Assembly: GCA_937897245.1 (NCBI GenBank)
Contig: CALCBO010000032.1
Coordinates: 1-7,364 of the forward strand
From: an uncultured Caryophanales bacterium
GTDB taxonomy: Bacteria > Bacillota_I > Bacilli_A > RF39 > UBA660
Reading direction: 5' to 3'
DNA length: 7,364 nucleotides
Below, piece by piece: positions 4,401-7,364 of the stretch (its first letter is position 1; the number at the start of each line of letters is the position of its first letter). A model generated the notes under the pieces. The model was given only the letters and a program-made list of their open reading frames with translations. It was not told where the DNA came from and ran no database searches. Both the position numbers and the translations under genes were made by a program.

Positions 4401-7364
4401 TTTTAAATTAAATGGAGAATTAATAGAAGGTAATGCTTTTATAATGCCTGATGAAGATGTTGTTATTTCAGATGTTGTAAAAGTATATGGTACAGAATCA
4501 GAACATAACAATTATGAAAAAAATATTAATAATGAAGTATATTATGAAAATACTTTTGAAGGAGCAATTGGCCTAAATGTTACATTAACATATCAATTAC
4601 AAGGTTTTGATTATGTATATTTATATTATCATGCACCAGACTTTCCTGAAGAGTATAAAAGATATAATGGATATACATTAAAAACAGAAAATATTGTTTT
4701 AAATGGAAACTATTTAAGAGTTTCATTTAAATCAAATGATTATACAGGTTCATATTCATATTATGGCTTTAAAGTTGAAGTAACACCAATCTATGAAGGA
4801 TATAATATATCTTGTTCAGATGAACATTTTAAAGTACAATCTAAAGCTATTCCAGGAGCAACTATTCCAATTAAATTAGAAGAAAATGGATATTTTCTGG
4901 ATTCATATAAAGTAAATGGAAATCTAATAAATGAACAAAGCTTTATAATGCCTGATGAAGATGTAACTATTACTGATATAGAAAAAATAGCTGGAACTGA
5001 ATCTGAACATAATCCATATCCAAGTAATCTTAATAATGTAGTTTATTATGAAAATACCTTTGAAGGAGCTATTGGCTTAAACATAACTTTAACATATCGA
5101 ACGGAATCTACATATGACTGGATATATCTTTATGATAGTAGTAATGGAAAACCTATAGGAAATAAGAAATATGGAAGTTCAACCTTAACAACTGAAAACA
5201 TTACTATTAACGGTAATTACTTAAAAGTAACTTTTAATACCAATAATAGTAATAATAATTATTATGGTTTCAAAGTAATAATTACACCAATATATGAAGG
5301 CTATAATATAACTTGTACTGATAATGATATAAGTATTCAATCAAAAGCCATCGCTGGTCTTTCTATTCCAATAAATCATGATGGTTATATAATAAAGTCA
5401 TTCAGATTAAATGGAACACTAATTGAAAATGCTGATACTTTTGAAATGCCAAATGAAGATGTCTCAATTACTGATGTTGTGAAAGTACATGGAGTAGAAT
5501 CAGAGCATAACCCTTATTCAGCTCATCAGAATAACGTTGTTTATTATGAAAATACATTTGAAGATGCATTTGCATTAAATGTAAATATAACGTACCAAAC
5601 TGATGCTTATGGTGAAGATAAGATAATGTTATATGATAGTAATAATGGTCCACCTATAGGAAATAAAATATATAAAAATAGTACTTTAACAACCGAAACA
5701 ATTACTGTTTATAGTGATTATTTAAAAGTAGTCTTTAATACCGATGGAAGTAATAACAATTATTATGGCTTAAAAGTAGAAATAACTCCAATATATGAAC
5801 AAGGATATTATATTACTTCATCTAATAGTAATATTAGAGTACAAACAAGAGCCTATGCTGGTGATACAGTACCTATATACCATGAAGGATATTTACTTGA
5901 ATCATTTAAATTAAATGGATCATTAGTTAATGGTGATAGCTTTATAATGCCTGAGGAGAATGTTGAAATTACAGATGTTGTAGGTGGTTATGGAGCTGAA
6001 TCAGAACATACACCATATCCAAATAGTCAAAGTAATGTAGTTTATTACGAAAATTCTTTTGAAGGGGCTATTGGCTTAAATGTATCTTTAACATATCAGA
6101 CACAGGGAACATCATATGATTGGATATATCTATATGATAGTAATAATGGAAATCCTATAAATAATAAAAAATATGGAGGAACCACATTAACAACAGAAAA
6201 CATTGTTATTAATGGTAATTACCTAAAAGTAATATTTAATACAAATTCAAGTAATAATAATTATTATGGATTTAGAGCAGAAGTAACACCAATCTATGAA
6301 GGGTATGAAATAACCTGTTCAGATGAAAATATTAATGTTCAATCACAAGCTATTCCTGGAGCAATAGTTCCAGTAAAACTAGAACAGGTTGGATATATAA
6401 TTAAATCATATAAAGTAAATGGAACTTTAATTGAAACAGATAAGTTTGAAATGCCAAATGAAGATGTTGAAATTACAGATATCGTTAAAGTATATGGAGC
6501 AGAATCTGAACATAACCCATATCCAAATAGTCAAAATAATGAAATATATTATGAAAATACTTTTGAAGGAGCTACAGGTTTAAAAATATCTTTAAAATAT
6601 CAAACAGAAGGAACATCATATGACTGGATATATTTATATGATAGTAGTGAGGGAAATCCTATAAACAATAATAAGTATGGAGGAACTTCTCTAAGAACAG
6701 AAAATATAATTATTAATAGTAACTATTTAAAAATACTATTCAGAACAGATGGTGCTACCAATAATTATTATGGATTTAGAGCAGAAGTAACACCAATCTA
6801 TGAAGGATATAATATTACTTGTAATGATAATGATGTTAATGTCATATCAAAGGCCATTAGTGGTTCAAAAGTACAATTGACACTAAATCAATCAAATCAA
6901 ATAATTAAATCATTTAAACTTAATGGAACACTAGTAGAAAATAATTCCTTTACAATGCCAAGTGAAGATGTTGTAATTACTGATGTTGTTAAAGTCTATG
7001 GAGCAGAATCTGCTCATAATGGTTATCTAAATGATCAAAATAATGTTGTTTACTTTGAAAAAAGTTTTGAAGGAGCAATTGGCCTAAATGTATCTATAAA
7101 ATATCAAACACAAGGAACATCATATGATTGGCTATACTTATATGATAGTAATAATGGAAAACCTATTGATAACAAAAAGTATGGAGGAACAACCCTAACA
7201 ACGGATAATTTGGTTGTCAACAGTAATTATTTAAAAGTAGTGTTTAAAACAGATAGTTCTGGAAATGAATACTATGGTTTTAGAATGGAAGTAACTCCAA
7301 TTTATGAAGGATATAATATTACTTGTCAAGAAGAAGATGTTAATGCTCAATCAAAAGCAGCATC
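1270..7364 (+). CDS. Giant secreted surface protein with DUF6273-like head and CUB/InlB-B-like repeat stalk, 3' end outside window
   Basis: The frame is open from ATG 1270 to the window edge: 2031 codons, no stop, no stop-causing frameshift. Domain order: Arg/Lys-rich N-terminus with a hydrophobic core at residues 16-36; the first half of a head domain with a CW...C motif (Cys115, Cys140); a series of about 65-residue modules, four with cysteine pairs (residues about 150-590); the second half of the head, DUF6273-like, from a VDAWYKKYL motif near residue 602 through a YWLGTP motif to GVKPAISL (751-758); two InlB-B-like modules; then alternating CUB-like and InlB-B-like domains to the window end. 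All recognisable parts are of extracellular type, and no catalytic motif is seen. The likely role is adhesion or recognition at the cell surface, which is inference. The cell-wall or membrane anchor must lie beyond the window. The gene has its own promoter and no visible partner. A G7 tract at 3444-3450 may make it phase-variable. Confidence 0.93.
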   Translation, partial: MFSRKFSNTIRKKKRLLISLLTLLVLTLGLGYSAFLSDFSFLGSLDVAGYMEPTLYNVLRKEAVTGGLARKYTGEHGDSMDSTKSTEDIYQWIASNNIEYKEIMEKNNVIFADKCWQMIRTTDTGGVKMLYNGEAEDNKCLDTRAKHVGYNNNSIETINDDYWYGTDYTYDETNNVFQISGDTEQTTWNEENVASLIGKYTCKGISEDDTCETLYLIKSYSSSTYANVLKIDANSNYSVYGSLPFDSGSNSMSSIGYMYGDTYYRHSDLTFLYKTTTSRRYQFAYTHHAPSASHYYSKTISFDGTNYTLETPILGSAVPNGDFSGYYTFIDNSITGSTPYFLMGKDSSSDKYWIIDLSPSEPLSTYTLLLSDTVTDNGDGTYTLNQNNLITVTPDDWYKNYANYNNHYSCGDATTTTCENPIYIFSTYSNGYENYTGRKIVLGKSRDGTTLLDTIRISQSYLFTNSDDYLDYKYTCDTDSNICTEENLLLIDSYKDNGWVLVKNRYYGSSLSWDGTNYTLVDTVGIESYNNSNDKATHHYTCKDGSEKTCSVIAYVYGNGQNGDNKYLEYIELKDGVTSINQVLDNMLKKNEHDSTIKFGVDAWYKKYLLSYDDYIEDTIYCNNRIISDNGGTWDENSRLGATIYFGSLRGSDGLITYNTDLSCTNITDKFSTSNNYAKLTYKTGLMTAYEMMSLYWKGKNTGVTYWLGTPEFYLGTGHNVIVGPGGNYSSSTYQPMDYSINYSNLDRSLGVKPAISLKSNIKFNDGNGTKESPYYIGESYNITNNNSLFKIRKKAAPGYTVEITNPDYVVTSFKVNGTLVEGDSFIMPEEDVEITDITYTDAYYSIINSDESINLPTTARYKDTIKLTGDGIFIKSFKMNGELVNGDTFTMPLQDVVITDIVKAYGIESAHNAYESNLDNYVYYENTFEGAIGLNVTLTYQLYNYYNDWVALYDNSGKQQPIGNIKYSSTILTTKNIIVNGDYLKIIFNTDSSVDDYYGFKAEIIPIYEGYNITSQDTDIVVQTKGVEGAKIPIKQPGYVINSFKLNGELIEGNAFIMPDEDVVISDVVKVYGTESEHNNYEKNINNEVYYENTFEGAIGLNVTLTYQLQGFDYVYLYYHAPDFPEEYKRYNGYTLKTENIVLNGNYLRVSFKSNDYTGSYSYYGFKVEVTPIYEGYNISCSDEHFKVQSKAIPGATIPIKLEENGYFLDSYKVNGNLINEQSFIMPDEDVTITDIEKIAGTESEHNPYPSNLNNVVYYENTFEGAIGLNITLTYRTESTYDWIYLYDSSNGKPIGNKKYGSSTLTTENITINGNYLKVTFNTNNSNNNYYGFKVIITPIYEGYNITCTDNDISIQSKAIAGLSIPINHDGYIIKSFRLNGTLIENADTFEMPNEDVSITDVVKVHGVESEHNPYSAHQNNVVYYENTFEDAFALNVNITYQTDAYGEDKIMLYDSNNGPPIGNKIYKNSTLTTETITVYSDYLKVVFNTDGSNNNYYGLKVEITPIYEQGYYITSSNSNIRVQTRAYAGDTVPIYHEGYLLESFKLNGSLVNGDSFIMPEENVEITDVVGGYGAESEHTPYPNSQSNVVYYENSFEGAIGLNVSLTYQTQGTSYDWIYLYDSNNGNPINNKKYGGTTLTTENIVINGNYLKVIFNTNSSNNNYYGFRAEVTPIYEGYEITCSDENINVQSQAIPGAIVPVKLEQVGYIIKSYKVNGTLIETDKFEMPNEDVEITDIVKVYGAESEHNPYPNSQNNEIYYENTFEGATGLKISLKYQTEGTSYDWIYLYDSSEGNPINNNKYGGTSLRTENIIINSNYLKILFRTDGATNNYYGFRAEVTPIYEGYNITCNDNDVNVISKAISGSKVQLTLNQSNQIIKSFKLNGTLVENNSFTMPSEDVVITDVVKVYGAESAHNGYLNDQNNVVYFEKSFEGAIGLNVSIKYQTQGTSYDWLYLYDSNNGKPIDNKKYGGTTLTTDNLVVNSNYLKVVFKTDSSGNEYYGFRMEVTPIYEGYNITCQEEDVNAQSKAA
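1600..1719 (+). other. First half of the split head domain (CW...C motif)
   Basis: Residues about 111-150 contain FADKCWQMIRTTDTGG, VKMLYNGE and a second cysteine (Cys115 and Cys140, a likely disulfide). From memory, this motif opens the domain in many surface proteins of gut Firmicutes that end in a GV[KR]P.ISL motif. In this protein that closing half does not follow until about residue 590, so the head appears interrupted by inserted modules. Confidence 0.6.
1720..3030 (+). repeat. Tandem modules of about 65 residues, four with a Y[ST]C-x(6-8)-C cysteine pair
   Basis: Four copies of the motif are visible: Cys202/Cys211 (bases 1873 and 1900), Cys410/Cys418 (2497, 2521), Cys476/Cys483 (2695, 2716) and Cys542/Cys550 (2893, 2917). 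The last three are exactly 66 residues apart. Each is followed by a hydrophobic strand and a Ser/Asn/Gly-rich turn, and the stretch before the next copy often carries DGTNYTL or DGTYTL (near 2176, 2407, 2809). The 208-residue gap between the first and second copies contains two segments that look like copies without cysteines, near residues 265 (YYRHSDLTFLY) and 329 (YYTFIDNS), which would make six modules. The four cysteine copies are read directly; the two degenerate ones are inference. I do not recognise a named family. Confidence 0.65.
3031..3546 (+). other. Second half of the head domain, DUF6273-like
   Basis: Visible landmarks are STIKFGVDAWYKKYL, the YIEDTIYCNNR segment (Cys622), Cys664, LTYKTGLMTAYEMMSLYW, TYWLGTPEF and the closing LGVKPAISL (750-758). 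This order is familiar from DUF6273-type and related surface domains, where the end is normally a WTMSP-like motif and then GVRPVISL. Cys622 and Cys664 may form a disulfide. Function of the family is not established; a ligand-binding head is a reasonable guess. Confidence 0.6.
3444..3450 (+). repeat. Poly-G tract (G7) inside the head domain
   Basis: Seven consecutive G's encode the end of Pro725 plus Gly726-Gly727 (CCG GGG GGG). The surrounding DNA is strongly AT-rich and glycine elsewhere in this gene is mostly GGT or GGA, so the run is out of character. One extra G puts TAG in frame at 3456-3458. One G fewer puts TAG in frame at 3518-3520. Either change would leave a secreted protein of roughly 730-750 residues without the CUB stalk. 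Slipped-strand phase variation is therefore possible, but not shown. Confidence 0.6.
3604..3990 (+). repeat. Two tandem InlB-B-like (Flg_new_2-like) beta modules
   Basis: Two copies (about 3604-3786 and 3787-3990) share the pattern SFK[VM]NG.LV.GD.F.MP..DV.ITDI, which matches the divergent InlB B-repeat type common in secreted Firmicutes proteins. They link the head to the CUB array and are the only two such modules in a row; afterwards each is separated by a CUB-like domain. Confidence 0.7.
3991..7364 (+). repeat. Array of CUB-like plus InlB-B-like units, six complete and one partial
   Basis: The units start at the Glu of the ES[AE]H motif at 3994, 4495, 4999, 5497, 5998, 6502 and 7006, so the period is 498-504 bases (166-168 residues). 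Each unit opens with a CUB-like domain of 99-101 residues, ending at the TPIY (IPIY in the first) motif: 3994-4296, 4495-4794, 4999-5295, 5497-5796, 5998-6297, 6502-6801, 7006-7305. Its landmarks are PYPN, YYENTFEGA, YDWIYLYDS, KYGGTTL, YLKV.F.T and NYYGF.AEVTPIY, which follow the classic CUB order (YPN, YDYLEIYDG, GF.A.Y). Each is followed by one InlB-B-like module of 66-68 residues (EGYNIT, the S.K.NGTLI strand, MP.EDV.ITDVVKVYG). The CUB-like domains contain no cysteine, unlike most animal CUB domains. The array probably forms an extended stalk or multivalent binding surface. It runs past the window end, so the total copy number is unknown. Confidence 0.85.

Noticed and set aside
4186..5653. 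Three short minus-strand open frames (4186-4380, 4317-4511, 5468-5653)
   Set aside because: Two of them overlap each other, and all are antisense to the well-conserved CUB/InlB-B-like units. They are shadows of the coding frame.
3991..7364. Regular repeats as a CRISPR array or satellite DNA
   Set aside because: The period is about 500 bases, copies are diverged at the DNA level, length changes are in multiples of three, and an open frame runs through all of them. They are protein-domain repeats.

Overview
The window is strongly AT-rich. Every visible gene is on the + strand and every visible tryptophan codon is TGG, so the standard bacterial code fits. Low GC, a superoxide reductase-type gene (typical of anaerobes) and a very large secreted repeat protein with a DUF6273-like head suggest an anaerobic, low-GC Firmicutes or Mollicutes-related gut bacterium. 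That placement is inference from composition and gene families, not from a marker gene.

Layout. (1) Bases 1-286 hold the 3' part of a superoxide reductase/desulfoferrodoxin-family gene with all five expected iron ligands. (2) After 15 bases and a strong ribosome binding site comes a complete gene (302-1138) for a membrane-anchored MBL-fold hydrolase of the ComEC-like extracellular type. The two probably form an operon, which closes with a clear intrinsic terminator (about 1141-1179). (3) A near-consensus sigma-A promoter (TTGAAA, 17 bases, TATAAT) then drives a separate giant gene that starts at 1270 and is still open at the window end, with 2031 codons visible.

The giant protein has a signal peptide or membrane anchor, then a head domain split in two: a CW...C segment near residues 110-140, and a DUF6273-like segment near residues 590-760 ending in GVKPAISL. 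The two halves are separated by tandem modules of about 65 residues, four of which carry a Y[ST]C-x(6-8)-C cysteine pair. Two divergent InlB-B-like (Flg_new_2-like) beta modules follow. After them comes a regular array of about 167-residue units, each a cysteine-free CUB-like domain (about 100 residues) plus one InlB-B-like module (about 67 residues). Six units are complete and a seventh is cut by the window edge.

The most notable points are the CUB/beta-module array itself and a run of seven G's at 3444-3450, in frame, in the head domain just upstream of the stalk. Gain or loss of one G would hit a stop almost at once, so this could be a phase-variation switch that removes the CUB stalk. No RNA genes, insertion sequences or CRISPR arrays are visible.
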